A DNA stretch of 64,000 nucleotides from Shewanella sp. NFH-SH190041 (GTDB taxonomy: Bacteria > Pseudomonadota > Gammaproteobacteria > Enterobacterales > Shewanellaceae). Numbering within the stretch: position 1 is the stretch's first letter; each line of letters starts with the position of its first letter. This document shows, one piece after another, positions 54,463 to 63,469 of this stretch. The stretch covers positions 2,108,001 through 2,172,000 of the forward strand of contig NZ_AP026070.1 in assembly GCF_024363255.1 (NCBI RefSeq), given 5' to 3'. The notes below the pieces were generated by a model. The model was given only the letters and a program-made list of their open reading frames with translations. It ran no database searches and had not been told where the DNA came from. The translations under genes and the position numbers were made by a program.

Positions 54463-55260
54463 ATGACTGCAGGGATGCCACAACAGCCACACCATAACCA
54501 TGATCCTAAGCGGGATTGTGCCCAGTCAGATAACCACACCAACAATTCGCAAATACACAAAGCCCCCCCGGGTAACGATATCCCTCGCGACTATGGCGTA
54601 TCGGCTGCCATGGCAATGCGCCGCTCAGTGCGGGCATTCAGTGACAAGCCAGTAGATGAGAGCACGATTCGAGAAATATTAGAGCTGGCGGGGCTTTCCC
54701 CTTCCGGTGGCAATATTCAGCCTTGGCAAATTGATGTGATCCGTGGCGAGACGTTAACAGCATTACAGCGGGAAACCACAAGCTATATTCAGCGCTTTGG
54801 TCAATCACCCAAACCGGAATTTGCCACCTACCCCTCGCCACTGGCGCCACCTTATCATCAACGCCGTGCAGATTGCGGCGAGCTGATGTATCAGGCATTA
54901 GGTATCGCCCGGGAAGATAAACCGGCCCGCATCGCCCAAACCATGGCAAATTATGCCTTTTTCGGTGCGCCGGTAGGCATTTTACTGAGTATGGATCGGG
55001 CGATGGGCATGCCCCAAGCCATCGATATCGGCATCTATCTACACGCCTTAATGTTACTGGCACAAGAGCGGGGACTAGCAACCTGCCCCCAAGTCAGCTG
55101 GACTGTTTTCCCTCAGCCGGTTAAAACTCTGCTGGGAATGGACGATCGCCGCATGCTAATGGCAGGCCTGTGTCTTGGCTACCCCGCCCCCGACGCGGAT
55201 GTCAATCAAATCCACCAGCCCAGAGCCGCACTTGAAAACTATGTGACCTTTCACCGTTAA
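54463..55260 (+). CDS. nitroreductase-family oxidoreductase
   Basis: A 265-residue FMN-dependent nitroreductase. MAMRRSVRAFSDKPVDESTI (the R-R-S FMN contact), LAGLSPSGGNIQPWQIDVIR (the SPS-x-x-N-x-Q-P-W block), GIYLHALMLLAQERGLATCP and LCLGYPAPDADVNQ are all present. The first ~45 residues (His/Asn-rich, MTAGMPQQPHHNHDPKR) are a non-conserved tail. It reduces nitro groups, quinones or enoates; a role as enoate reductase in catabolism is possible. It is the last gene before leader copy 3. Confidence 0.85.
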   Translation: MTAGMPQQPHHNHDPKRDCAQSDNHTNNSQIHKAPPGNDIPRDYGVSAAMAMRRSVRAFSDKPVDESTIREILELAGLSPSGGNIQPWQIDVIRGETLTALQRETTSYIQRFGQSPKPEFATYPSPLAPPYHQRRADCGELMYQALGIAREDKPARIAQTMANYAFFGAPVGILLSMDRAMGMPQAIDIGIYLHALMLLAQERGLATCPQVSWTVFPQPVKTLLGMDDRRMLMAGLCLGYPAPDADVNQIHQPRAALENYVTFHR

Positions 55261-55640
55261 CAAGTACAGAGTCATATTGGAACTGACACATAAGTGTCAG
55301 CTCTGATATGAGAGTCAAATAATGTACGCATTCCGAAATAGAGAATAGAGAATGTGGAGACATAAAATTGTGAATTCATTCTCAGTTTGTTTTTTACAGA
55401 TCTATAACTTATTGAATCAAATAGACATTAAAGGTTTGCTGATTTACTTTCCAAGCCATCACTGGCTCAAGTAATACAAGTCACACTTTGTTTTAGCGTG
55501 ATACACATAGATTGCTGCAATGATTGATTTTAACCCTCTATATCAATTATATTATTTACCCAATCTATAACTTTAGACCTTGATTTTAATCATTTTTACA
55601 GAATAGGAATGGGACAACCTTCAATTCATTGTTCAAGAAT
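55261..55640. repeat. leader copy 3, diverged and inverted
   Basis: From about 55400, the plus strand aligns with the minus strand of leader copy 2 at an estimated two-thirds identity (by eye). Shared words in order: ATAACTTATT, CTGATTTAC, CTGGCTCAAGTAATA, TTTTGTTTT, TATCAATTA, ATTTACCCA and ACCTTGATTTT. The last lies about 60 bp before the first plus-strand cassette. It heads array 2 as copies 1 and 2 head the minus-strand groups. Confidence 0.7.
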
Positions 55641-55648
55641 GCTTTTTA

Positions 55649-56206
55649 TTGTGTATTACTATTTTCCTCAAATATGAACGCTTTGAGGTTGTTGAACACC
55701 TACTTACCCAGCGCTACTTTGAAGAAAAAAGCCCAAGAACTGGTCAAAGTAAAATGCGGTCTTATGGTATTTTCAGGCGTAACCTTGAATCACTAATTCA
55801 TAGGAACTCGCGATTGAGTTTGAGATGCCTCTCCTTACACGCCGACATATTAAAAGAACGATGTACGGATTCGGGGATTTCATTTGAGCAAATAATGCAA
55901 GCTGATTTTGTATTGTATGGCACAGAAGCAATGCACGGCCTTAAAGAAGAGATAAGGCAAGAGTGGTTGCCAGAAACGCTTGTATTTAAAGCGTTCCGAG
56001 GTAGCACTTTTGAGCTGTTTTTAAGAGCAGAATCTAAAGAATATTTCGACAGAATAACTGGCATCCTTGGTGTAAAGTCAAAAGCTAATTTAGTAACTTT
56101 TACGCAGGCCATCAGAGATGAGAAGATTTATGTCCCTAAGTGGAATTTCGATAGGATATCTCCTTTGGAGTTAATGAACTTTGAACAATTGTGTAGTCGT
56201 ACATAA
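55649..56206 (+). CDS. cassette protein, up to 185 aa, unknown
   Basis: The frame starts with TTG at 55649; there is no good ATG before residue 36, so the true start is uncertain. The body YERFEVVEHLLTQRYFEEKS ... IFRRNLESLIHRNSRLSL is basic and helical with no family match. The stop codon precedes the attC. It is the leader-proximal cassette of array 2. Confidence 0.5.
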   Translation: MCITIFLKYERFEVVEHLLTQRYFEEKSPRTGQSKMRSYGIFRRNLESLIHRNSRLSLRCLSLHADILKERCTDSGISFEQIMQADFVLYGTEAMHGLKEEIRQEWLPETLVFKAFRGSTFELFLRAESKEYFDRITGILGVKSKANLVTFTQAIRDEKIYVPKWNFDRISPLELMNFEQLCSRT

Positions 56207-56298
56207 CAAGCCAATTCAAAGGACAAAAACAGCTGATTTTGCTCCTTCGTCGCTTATTTTAACCAGCTGTTTTATTGCCTCTGATTGGGGCGTTATGC
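56203..56298 (+). repeat. attC site 13
   Basis: Plus strand ATAACAAGCCAATTCAAAGG ends CTCTGATTGGGGCGTTATG. Inner arms AACAGCTG / CAGCTGTT are perfect. Confidence 0.9.
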
Positions 56299-56323
56299 AG
56301 CACCATTAGATAGAGGTATAAGT

Positions 56324-56836
56324 TTGAGCTCAGAAGTAAATTGGTATTTGGAAGGTCTTAAGATCGTCGCGCAACTTGCAGTAGGTGCTTTTGGCGCTAT
56401 GTACGGCTATAAATCAGCAGTAAGAAAATTTTCAGAGACTACAAAAGATACAGATAAAACTGTTTTTACCTCTTCAGTTACTAATGAACGAGCCGTTTGG
56501 CGTAGTGAGCTACGTGGGGGTATTGGTAAATACATAGAATGCTCATTAAAATTTATCGAGAATACGGGTAAACTCTCGGAACTGAGTAGCTTGAAATCTC
56601 TAATTATTATGCGCCTTAACCCTAAAGCTTGGTCTTATAGCTTTGAGCACAGGCTTGATCATGCCGTTCTAAAGTCTGTTAATTCAATTTATGCGACCTG
56701 TGAGAAAAAGCGATTAAACGCAGAAAAGCTCAAGAGTGAAATAGCAAATCTAGAAAAGTGTGCTCAAGAATTGTTAAAGAGCGAATGGCAGAAATCTAAA
56801 AAAGAAGCGGTCGAAGGTCGAGAGCGTGATACATAA
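56324..56836 (+). CDS. cassette membrane-anchored protein, 170 aa
   Basis: I start at the TTG at 56324 behind GAGG (LSSEVNWYLEGLKIVAQLAV), because the 13 codons upstream are attC. One hydrophobic stretch (about residues 10-30, GLKIVAQLAVGAFGAMYGY) is followed by a charged helical domain with a Lys/Glu-rich coiled-coil-like C-terminus (KRLNAEKLKSEIANLEKCAQ). It resembles the single-anchor cassette protein at 41027 in overall plan. Unknown function. Confidence 0.5.
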   Translation: MSSEVNWYLEGLKIVAQLAVGAFGAMYGYKSAVRKFSETTKDTDKTVFTSSVTNERAVWRSELRGGIGKYIECSLKFIENTGKLSELSSLKSLIIMRLNPKAWSYSFEHRLDHAVLKSVNSIYATCEKKRLNAEKLKSEIANLEKCAQELLKSEWQKSKKEAVEGRERDT

Positions 56837-56980
56837 CAAAACGTTTAAGACAGGTTCCCAACGCTTGGAATTTTTCATTCCATCGTTAGGTTTTGAGTTT
56901 ACGGTGCAATGGTTAGGTTTTGAGTTTACGGTGCAATGGTTAGGTGGTAGCGTTGCTCACTACTTAACGCGGTGTTGAAT
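56833..56980 (+). repeat. attC site 14 with an internal 27-bp duplication
   Basis: Plus strand ATAACAAAACGTTTAAGAC ends TTAACGCGGTGTTGAAT. Inside, a 27-bp block (TTAGGTTTTGAGTTTACGG plus GTGCAATG) occurs twice in tandem (56886-56912, 56913-56939), lengthening the hairpin. Confidence 0.85.
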
Positions 56981-56991
56981 CGGATTCGAAT

Positions 56992-57288
56992 ATGTTTCAA
57001 TTAAAAGAACCATGGGATGCGCCTATAAATGCCAAGGCTTTTGAAATTGAATTGGATCGAGAATTACATCCTTCAAGATTTCTTTACCAGTTTAAAGGTC
57101 AATTTCGGGCTATTGCTAAGAATGAAAGCAATGATGATGTTATTTTTGAGATTAAAGATAGGGGCTTTGTGTTAGTTCATCTAACATGGTCAAATAACGA
57201 GCCAAATGAAGATTATCCTAAATATAAAATGCTAGCCCAAGTATCAGATATTCAGGATATTATAGACAATGATAATCTGGGCTATTAG
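56992..57288 (+). CDS. cassette protein, 98 aa, unknown
   Basis: MFQLKEPWDAPINAKAFEIE leads a small acidic protein with beta-like segments (RFLYQFKGQFRAIAK; GFVLVHLTWSN) and an acidic C-terminus (DIQDIIDNDNLGY). Similar small proteins are frequent in Shewanella and Vibrio cassettes, where some are immunity proteins. No functional call. Confidence 0.5.
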   Translation: MFQLKEPWDAPINAKAFEIELDRELHPSRFLYQFKGQFRAIAKNESNDDVIFEIKDRGFVLVHLTWSNNEPNEDYPKYKMLAQVSDIQDIIDNDNLGY

Positions 57289-57298
57289 CGAGTGCAAA

Positions 57299-57397
57299 CT
57301 TAACAAGTTGCAGCAACGTACTCGTCAAAGTGTCACTTTTTACCCAAACCCCAGTAAAAAAGCGCCCATTTCACTCACTACTAAGCAAGGCGTTAGT
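57299..57397 (+). repeat. attC site 15
   Basis: Plus strand CTTAACAAGTTGCAGCAACG ends CTAAGCAAGGCGTTAGTTAC; inner GTCACTTTTTACC / GGG segments pair imperfectly. Confidence 0.82.
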
Positions 57398-57425
57398 TAC
57401 TTAGTCGCCTCATATGAAGTGAACA

Positions 57426-57929
57426 ATGAAAATTAATCGAATTTTAGATGAACTTAGATTTGTCGATCGATCCACTCAAATAAAGTGCTGTGTACCGAAG
57501 GATGAAATTGATTCAAAAATATATGTTACTGGACAAGTTCAACCTGATATCCCTGGAGTGGTTCTCGGAGAAAGAGAGCCATATCTAAGAGAAAAAACCA
57601 TTGGTGATTTTATAGACGAGTTAAGAACTTTTGGCGAAGAATTTCAACATAATGATTTCTTAATCGAAGCATCACGCGATATTGATGATACGAAATATGA
57701 GCTTCGCTATTACGGGTGCCAAACGCTAAACCCCCAGCCGGAAACGGCCATCCCCAGCAATAAGGCGATATCGCCACTCATCGCCCAAGGCCCGAGCCCC
57801 AGACAGGCGAGCATGGAGCCGACCGCCATTAACACCACACCACTAAGTGCTAACACTCGATATTTGTCAATCTGCTGCATCATACACTCCCTGTGTTATG
57901 ACTCATTTGACTTAATACATCTTATTTAA
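57426..57929 (+). pseudogene. last cassette gene fused to antisense of a truncated gene
   Basis: Codons 1-97 (MKINRILDELRFVDRSTQIK ... YELRYYG) are cassette-like. From about 57720 the frame continues into DNA that is coding on the opposite strand (see next entry), giving an artificial tail of ~70 residues (QTLNPQPETAIPSNKAISPL ...). The original C-terminus and attC are lost. The product may still be made. Confidence 0.6.
57721..57883 (-). pseudogene. 5' fragment of a membrane-protein gene downstream of codB
   Basis: On the minus strand an ATG at 57883 (GGAG just upstream) begins MMQQIDKYRVLALSGVVLMA and VGSMLACLGLGPWAMSGDIA, then LLLGMAVSGWGFSVWHP and stops at the cassette junction. It has two hydrophobic spans. 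It sits 43 bp after codB on the same strand, so it was the second gene of that operon until the cassette DNA joined here. Confidence 0.6.
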
Positions 57930-59194
57930 GGCTGCGCTGTAGGCTGCTGTGGAGTAAACACCTGATAGCCTGACAACTTCATCAGTAAGGTGTACACCAC
58001 AAAGGCCACCAGCAAAGCATTTACGGCCTGAATACCCCAGGGGATGAACCAGGCGGTGGCCGATGCACACAACCATGCAATGAGGGCGTTATGGTTAAAG
58101 CCGACAAATTGGTATTTATCCAGTGCTGGATAATTGCTTTTATTAATGAGGTAGAAATCACTGATAATCACTCCTGCCAAAGGCGGGACTACAATCCCTG
58201 CTGTGATTAAAATGCCGAAAATGGCATCAAGCTCATAGGGGCGGAACAATGTCAGCCCGGAGGTTATGGCAACAACCGCCACCATAATTTTGCGCCGACT
58301 GACACTAAACACATTGGATAATGTCAGCCCGACGGAATAGATATTGGCCCCGTTGGTGGTCCACAAATTGGTGGTTAGCAGCACAAATGCAGGAACCACT
58401 AGGCCTATACCCATCAGCACCTTCACCATATCGTGCTCACCGGCCGCCGCGCCAACCACTGCGCCGCACAGCACCACAAAGCTATTAACTAACAACAATC
58501 CCAGCACAGCCCCCTTGACCGCATCCCCTTTACTGCGGGCAAAGCGGTTAAAGTCCGCCACCGTTGTGGCTGCGCCAAAAACCCAAGTACCAATCACTAT
58601 GGATACCGCAGCAAAAAATGACATGTCACCCTGTGGCTGAGCGGCAAATAATGTTGCCCATCCACCAGCATCTCCGGCAGAACGCATCACAGTACCAATA
58701 CAGATAAACACCATGGCGGGAATGGAGACAAAACTGAGGATCTCCAACGCTTTAATTCCGGCGATACCAAATAGCCCCATCACTACACCACTGCCCACCA
58801 TGGCAAGGGATTCCCCCAACGGCCCTAATTCAAAGGCAACCGCAATCAAATGGCCATAAATGGACGCCTGGATGGTGTACCAGCCCATTTGGATAACCGC
58901 ATACAAAATACTGGGGAGTTTGGAGCCATGTAGCCCGAAGCTAAACCGGGTCATCACCGCAAAGGTGTAACCGGTTTTAAAAGAGATCATCGACATCACT
59001 GACGCTAATGCCGCCAGCAAGAGATTTGCCAGCACAGTCACAAGGATCACAGTAGACAGGGGCATCTGCGCCGCAAGACCGGCGCCCGCCATCATGGAGG
59101 CCAGCAAAAATACATACCCAACCCAGACTGAGGTTACCGCCCACAGGCTACGGCGTTCACTTTGGGGCACACTGGTAAGCTCATAGTCAGACAT
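57926..59194 (-). CDS. codB: NCS1-family cytosine permease
   Basis: A 422-residue transporter with about 12 spans. The start MSDYELTSVPQSERRSLWAV is followed by TSVWVGYVFLLASMMAGAGL, FKTGYTFAVMTRFSFGLHGS, IGTWVFGAATTVADFNRFAR and the C-terminal DFYLINKSNYPALDKYQFVG. These are CodB/Fcy blocks and the length equals E. coli CodB (419). It imports cytosine with protons or sodium. No cytosine deaminase gene (codA) is in the window; the truncated gene downstream is not codA. Confidence 0.88.
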   Translation of the reverse strand: MSDYELTSVPQSERRSLWAVTSVWVGYVFLLASMMAGAGLAAQMPLSTVILVTVLANLLLAALASVMSMISFKTGYTFAVMTRFSFGLHGSKLPSILYAVIQMGWYTIQASIYGHLIAVAFELGPLGESLAMVGSGVVMGLFGIAGIKALEILSFVSIPAMVFICIGTVMRSAGDAGGWATLFAAQPQGDMSFFAAVSIVIGTWVFGAATTVADFNRFARSKGDAVKGAVLGLLLVNSFVVLCGAVVGAAAGEHDMVKVLMGIGLVVPAFVLLTTNLWTTNGANIYSVGLTLSNVFSVSRRKIMVAVVAITSGLTLFRPYELDAIFGILITAGIVVPPLAGVIISDFYLINKSNYPALDKYQFVGFNHNALIAWLCASATAWFIPWGIQAVNALLVAFVVYTLLMKLSGYQVFTPQQPTAQP

Positions 59195-59804
59195 ACAACA
59201 TCCTTATTGTCATTCAGCGACTCTGATACCACTATGTGATTTATTTTTGTACAAGGCTATGGCTTTATAAACAGGATCTGATCTGTGCCACAAAAATTTT
59301 TAACATAATAAAAACATGAATAAGCGCAATATATGACACCTATATGACGGCTTCACAAAACTGTATCGAATTGCGAGTTATGTCTATATGGGCACGGTTT
59401 CATCGCCTGAATATGGATTCAAAAGAAATAATTCGCTAACACGCTATCTGAATGGTACGGATTTGCATCATCACCTTTAAAAACAAAATCATTCCATTGA
59501 ACATCTAATAAAAAATGTTCAATGCCGATCTACTTAGAAACTTATGTCATCGCATTTTCAACCAATGAATTAGCAACATTTTAGTGATCCCACTATTTTG
59601 GGCATCTCCTATAGCGAATATTTAAAACCACTTTTAATTCTGTGTGTTATGGAAAAAACAATAAAAACATATTATCGCTATTACATCGTTAACTGAGAAA
59701 GGTGGATACATCAGTTAATAATAATTTACCGTTTAACCTTATAGTGAATCAGTCGTTGCTGGTGTATATTGCCCCCCCTGAATCAGAAGGCAGAAGTTTA
59801 TGCT
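59195..59804. promoter_or_regulatory. divergent promoter region codB / chemoreceptor
   Basis: 610 bp, AT-rich, without a gene. It must hold both promoters. I saw no PurR-like or CRP-like box that I would defend. Confidence 0.4.
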
Positions 59805-61703
59805 ATGAGTAATACATTGAGGCATCTTTCCCTCAAATCAAAAATTATCATCACATCCACCGTCGCCGTTCTGGCCATGTCATGTGCCCTGACTCTATTT
59901 TCGACCCATGTTCTGGAAAAAGAAATTGATACCACCATCAGTGAAAGGATCAATGAGGTGTCAGTGGCGGCAACGGAAGGGATCAGCAATTGGATGGATG
60001 CAAAATATGCTGTGATAGATTCAATTGCCAAAGACATTAACCGTGTGAGCGATCCGAAAATGCTACTAAAGCTGGGCAACCGCGCCGGTCTGTTCAGTGA
60101 TATGTATTATGGTCATCCCGATGGCACCATTATCAGCTCCAGTTACGCCAGTTATGGTGTGGGATATGATCCTAGAGTGCAGCCGTGGTATCAAGATGCT
60201 GTGCAAAAACAAGGCATTATCGCAACCAAACCTTATATCGGTGCCGGCATTGGCAAATACCTGGTCGCTATTGCTAAACCTGTCATGCAAGACGGTAAGC
60301 TGACCGGCGTATTAGGAGCCAGTCTGAACGTTGGTGATAAATTCAGTCAAATCACCCAAATGACCGTGGGTAAAAATTCTAATGTCTTTCTGGTCAGCCG
60401 CGCCGGAAATTTTGTCGCTAACAAAGAGACTAGATTACTCGGGCAACCAATCAACACGGTATATCAGCAAGTCAGTCAAAGTGATATCAGCCGTTATGCC
60501 GAGACCAAAACGCTTCACCTAATAGAAGTAGACGGCATACCTAAGATAATCAGCTTCCATAAAGTAAAAGGCACTGATTGGTATTTCGGCGTGGTAATTG
60601 ATTATCAGGCAGAAAAAGCCCGCTTCCATGAAATGCTGGAACAGCAAGCATTGATTGTTGTCGTGCTGTCATTGTTGGTGATCTTCTGTACCGGTCTGAT
60701 GATGAATTATCTGTTTAAAGATCTCTATAAGGTCTCTAAAGCATTAGAAAATATCGCTGTTGGTGAAGGGGATTTGACCGTACGGATTGATACCCAAAGT
60801 AAGGATGAAATTGGCCAGCTAGCGCACAACTTCAACCGCTTTGTGGCGTCCATGCAGCATATTGTCACCAATCTGCGTACTGTGGCGGAAGGGGTAACGG
60901 AGCAAGCCAGTTTGGCGGCAGAAAAAGCGGAGGAAAACCTGAAGCAGGCTAACCACCAGCTAGATGAAATCAATATGATTGCCGCAGCATCTGAAGAGAT
61001 GAACTGCACCACGCTAGATATTGCCAGTAACGCTGAGCAAACAGCTGATGGCGTGAACACCACAATCGAGCTAAGTGAAGATGGCCTGCAACAGGTCAGC
61101 AAGAGTCAGCAGTCCATCACCCACTTGGCGGATGAAGTCAGTGAAGTCTGCACCGTGATTGAACAGCTCAATCACCATGCGGGAAAAATCAATGGCATTA
61201 TCGGCAGCATTCAGGATATTGCCGAGCAGACTAACTTATTGTCACTCAATGCCACCATTGAAGCGGCTCGCTCCGGTGACGCGGGCAAAGGGTTCTCCGT
61301 GGTCGCCAATGAAGTGCGCATTTTGTCACTGCGCACCCGGGAAGCAACCGAAGAAATCCACAGCATGGTCAGCACCCTGCTCGGGGTGATTGATAATACC
61401 GTCAAAGTGATGGAGCGCAGTGGCAAAACCGCCGTCAGCAGTGTGGAAGAGGCCAATAAAGCCTGCGACAGCTTTAAACAGATAGCCGAAGCCATTCACA
61501 ATATCGGTGATATGGCGACTCAAATTGCCAGTGCAACAGAGCAGCAAAGCGCAGTAACCCGGGAGGTCAGTGTCAACGCTGATACCATCCGCAATGTAGC
61601 CGAGCAATTTTCCGTTGAGGCCAATGCCGGTACTGAGCGGGCGGCAAGCCTAAATCAGCTGTCTCTTGAGTTGCAGCAAGAAATTGGTAAATTCAAAATC
61701 TGA
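59805..61703 (+). CDS. methyl-accepting chemotaxis protein with Cache sensor
   Basis: A 632-residue receptor from the ATG at 59805; the TTG at 59769 gives a 12-residue extension without a ribosome site. TM1 is about residues 14-34. A periplasmic double-Cache domain contains DPRVQPWYQDAVQKQGII and KPVMQDGKLTGVLGASLNV (typical of ligand pockets for small acids or amines). TM2 is near 285-305, followed by HAMP and the signalling hairpin with IAEQTNLLSLNATIEAARSG and GFSVVANEVRILSLRT. It senses a small molecule and controls flagellar rotation through CheA/CheW. Neighbour codB raises the idea of a pyrimidine sensor, but that is only proximity. Confidence 0.92.
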   Translation: MSNTLRHLSLKSKIIITSTVAVLAMSCALTLFSTHVLEKEIDTTISERINEVSVAATEGISNWMDAKYAVIDSIAKDINRVSDPKMLLKLGNRAGLFSDMYYGHPDGTIISSSYASYGVGYDPRVQPWYQDAVQKQGIIATKPYIGAGIGKYLVAIAKPVMQDGKLTGVLGASLNVGDKFSQITQMTVGKNSNVFLVSRAGNFVANKETRLLGQPINTVYQQVSQSDISRYAETKTLHLIEVDGIPKIISFHKVKGTDWYFGVVIDYQAEKARFHEMLEQQALIVVVLSLLVIFCTGLMMNYLFKDLYKVSKALENIAVGEGDLTVRIDTQSKDEIGQLAHNFNRFVASMQHIVTNLRTVAEGVTEQASLAAEKAEENLKQANHQLDEINMIAAASEEMNCTTLDIASNAEQTADGVNTTIELSEDGLQQVSKSQQSITHLADEVSEVCTVIEQLNHHAGKINGIIGSIQDIAEQTNLLSLNATIEAARSGDAGKGFSVVANEVRILSLRTREATEEIHSMVSTLLGVIDNTVKVMERSGKTAVSSVEEANKACDSFKQIAEAIHNIGDMATQIASATEQQSAVTREVSVNADTIRNVAEQFSVEANAGTERAASLNQLSLELQQEIGKFKI

Positions 61704-61722
61704 TCCCATCTGTTTGACCCAC

Positions 61723-61757
61723 AAAAAAGCCGCCTAACACAAGGCGGCTTTTTTATA
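61723..61757. terminator. bidirectional terminator chemoreceptor / ligase
   Basis: AAAAAAGCCGCC / GGCGGCTTTTTT perfect 12-bp stem around an 8-base loop, flanked by T-rich sequence on the right. It sits between the convergent chemoreceptor and FadD3-like genes. Confidence 0.92.
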
Positions 61758-61777
61758 TTTAGTGATTCCAAGCACTA

Positions 61778-63469
61778 CTATGGCTGAAACAGCGCGGCGA
61801 GCTGAGACTTAACCACCTTATTCGAGGCATTCACCGGCATGGCCTCAAGTAGACGCACAAATCTGGGGACCTTGTAGTTGGCCATTCGCTCCCTACACCA
61901 GAGAATAAGATCCGCACTATCAAGCATCATACCGGGTTTGAGTACCACAAAGGCGCATCCCACCTCCCCCATACGCTCATCTGGCACACCGATCACCGCA
62001 CTCTGGGCGATGGCAGGATGCTCTGCTAACTGCGCTTCAATTTCGGCGGGATAACAGTTAAAGCCCCCGACAATAAACATATCCTTGAGGCGGCCACTGA
62101 TGGTCAAATTCCCCTCTGCACTCAACGCGCCCAAGTCCCCGGTGTGCAGCCAGCCAGCATGATCAATTGCTTCTGCCGTCGCCTCGGGGTTATCAAAATA
62201 CCCCTGCATAATATGAAAACCCCGGATACAGATTTCCCCGGTTTCCCCAGCTGGCAACCAGCTACCGTCACTGGCTTTAATGGCAATTTCAGTGCCGTTT
62301 ATGGCCTGGCCACTGGTTAACGCAATGACCTCATCACTGGCGGCCGGATCGCAGATACTGGCAAGGCCACCACACTCGGTTAACCCATAAGCTGTGGTCA
62401 CTGTGCTAAAGCCAAGCTCAGTTCGCATCCGCTCGATCAGTATCGGTGGAATACTTGCCGCCCCGGTTGATGCTGCGCGCAGGCTAGAGAGATCCGCCCG
62501 AGGCAGATCAGGATGAGCCAGCAAAGAAAGGTACAAGGTCGGTGGCCCGGGCAACACACTGATCTTATCCTGTTCGATTCGGGTCAGTACTTCAGCGGCA
62601 TCAAACACCTGCTGCGGCACAATCGTGGCACCGGACAGCAAGCAACTGAGCCAGCCGGCCTTATAACCAAAGGCGTGGAAAAACGGATTCACAACCAGAT
62701 AGCGATCACCGGTTACCAGCCCCAATACCGCGACAAACTGCCGAAATGCCTGCATGCACGCGCCATGGCTGCCCATCACCCCCTTGGGTTTTCCTGTGGT
62801 GCCTGAGGTAAACATCAGATCAGCCAAATCTTCCGGCTTAACTTGCTCACAACGCAACATAGCCGCTTCCGGGCTGACTCGCGCCGCCCGGGCGAGCCAG
62901 GTTTCCCACGCCAGCACGGGCACAACAGCTGGATGGCTATCATTCACGCCCTGTCCTAACTGAGTTAACCTTGCCGATGCGATTTGGCTATCACGACCGA
63001 TGACCACCAGCTGCTCAACACAATCTGGGGCATAATCCAGCAAAGCTGCCGGATAGTCTGTATTAAGAAAATCCCCAATGCTGAATAACAGCCGCGTCCC
63101 ACTGCGGCGCAAAATATCAGCCGCCTCTGTCGGTTTCATGCGGGTATTAAGCGGCACTAAAACGGCGCCGGCCATTTGTAACCCCAACGCCGCCAGTACC
63201 CAATGAAGATTATTCGGTGCCCATATCGCCACCCGATCACCCGGGTTAATGCCGCTGGCCATCACAGCGCGACAAACCGTTAATGCGCGTTGGGGCAGAT
63301 CCCGATACAGGATCTGCCAGCCGTTATCTTCAATGGCGACTCTGTCAGCAAAACGGGTGGCCGCATCAAATACCTGTGCTGGGATGGTCATCGGCAAGGC
63401 ACTACTGTCAGCCGCAAGCGTTTCAGCTGTCTGCGATGTATTCAAAGGGGGACAATTGCGCTGGGTCAT
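61778..63469 (-). CDS. FadD3-like acyl-CoA ligase
   Basis: A 563-residue AMP-forming ligase. DLMFTSGTTGKPKGVMGSH (P-loop), NPFFHAFGYKAGWLSCLLSG, SVLPGPPTLYLSLLAHPDL, TAYGLTECGGLA, GWLHTGDLGALSAEGNLTIS and FIVGGFNCYPAEIEAQLAEH are seen; the C-terminal lysine is in NASNKVVKSQL. The NPFFH-x-FGYKAG and VLPGPPT blocks together match mycobacterial FadD3, which activates HIP, a steroid C/D-ring propionate. That identity is by motif only. The gene overlaps the flavoprotein gene upstream by 4 bp and is transcribed with it. Confidence 0.85.
   Translation of the reverse strand: MTQRNCPPLNTSQTAETLAADSSALPMTIPAQVFDAATRFADRVAIEDNGWQILYRDLPQRALTVCRAVMASGINPGDRVAIWAPNNLHWVLAALGLQMAGAVLVPLNTRMKPTEAADILRRSGTRLLFSIGDFLNTDYPAALLDYAPDCVEQLVVIGRDSQIASARLTQLGQGVNDSHPAVVPVLAWETWLARAARVSPEAAMLRCEQVKPEDLADLMFTSGTTGKPKGVMGSHGACMQAFRQFVAVLGLVTGDRYLVVNPFFHAFGYKAGWLSCLLSGATIVPQQVFDAAEVLTRIEQDKISVLPGPPTLYLSLLAHPDLPRADLSSLRAASTGAASIPPILIERMRTELGFSTVTTAYGLTECGGLASICDPAASDEVIALTSGQAINGTEIAIKASDGSWLPAGETGEICIRGFHIMQGYFDNPEATAEAIDHAGWLHTGDLGALSAEGNLTISGRLKDMFIVGGFNCYPAEIEAQLAEHPAIAQSAVIGVPDERMGEVGCAFVVLKPGMMLDSADLILWCRERMANYKVPRFVRLLEAMPVNASNKVVKSQLAALFQP

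Larger units (their letters stand above)
55641..57720 (+). mobile_element. integron cassette array 2 (four cassettes, plus strand)
   Basis: Four genes with three attC sites on the plus strand. The array begins after leader copy 3 and ends in an illegitimate junction at about 57720, where the last cassette has lost its attC. Confidence 0.82.
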
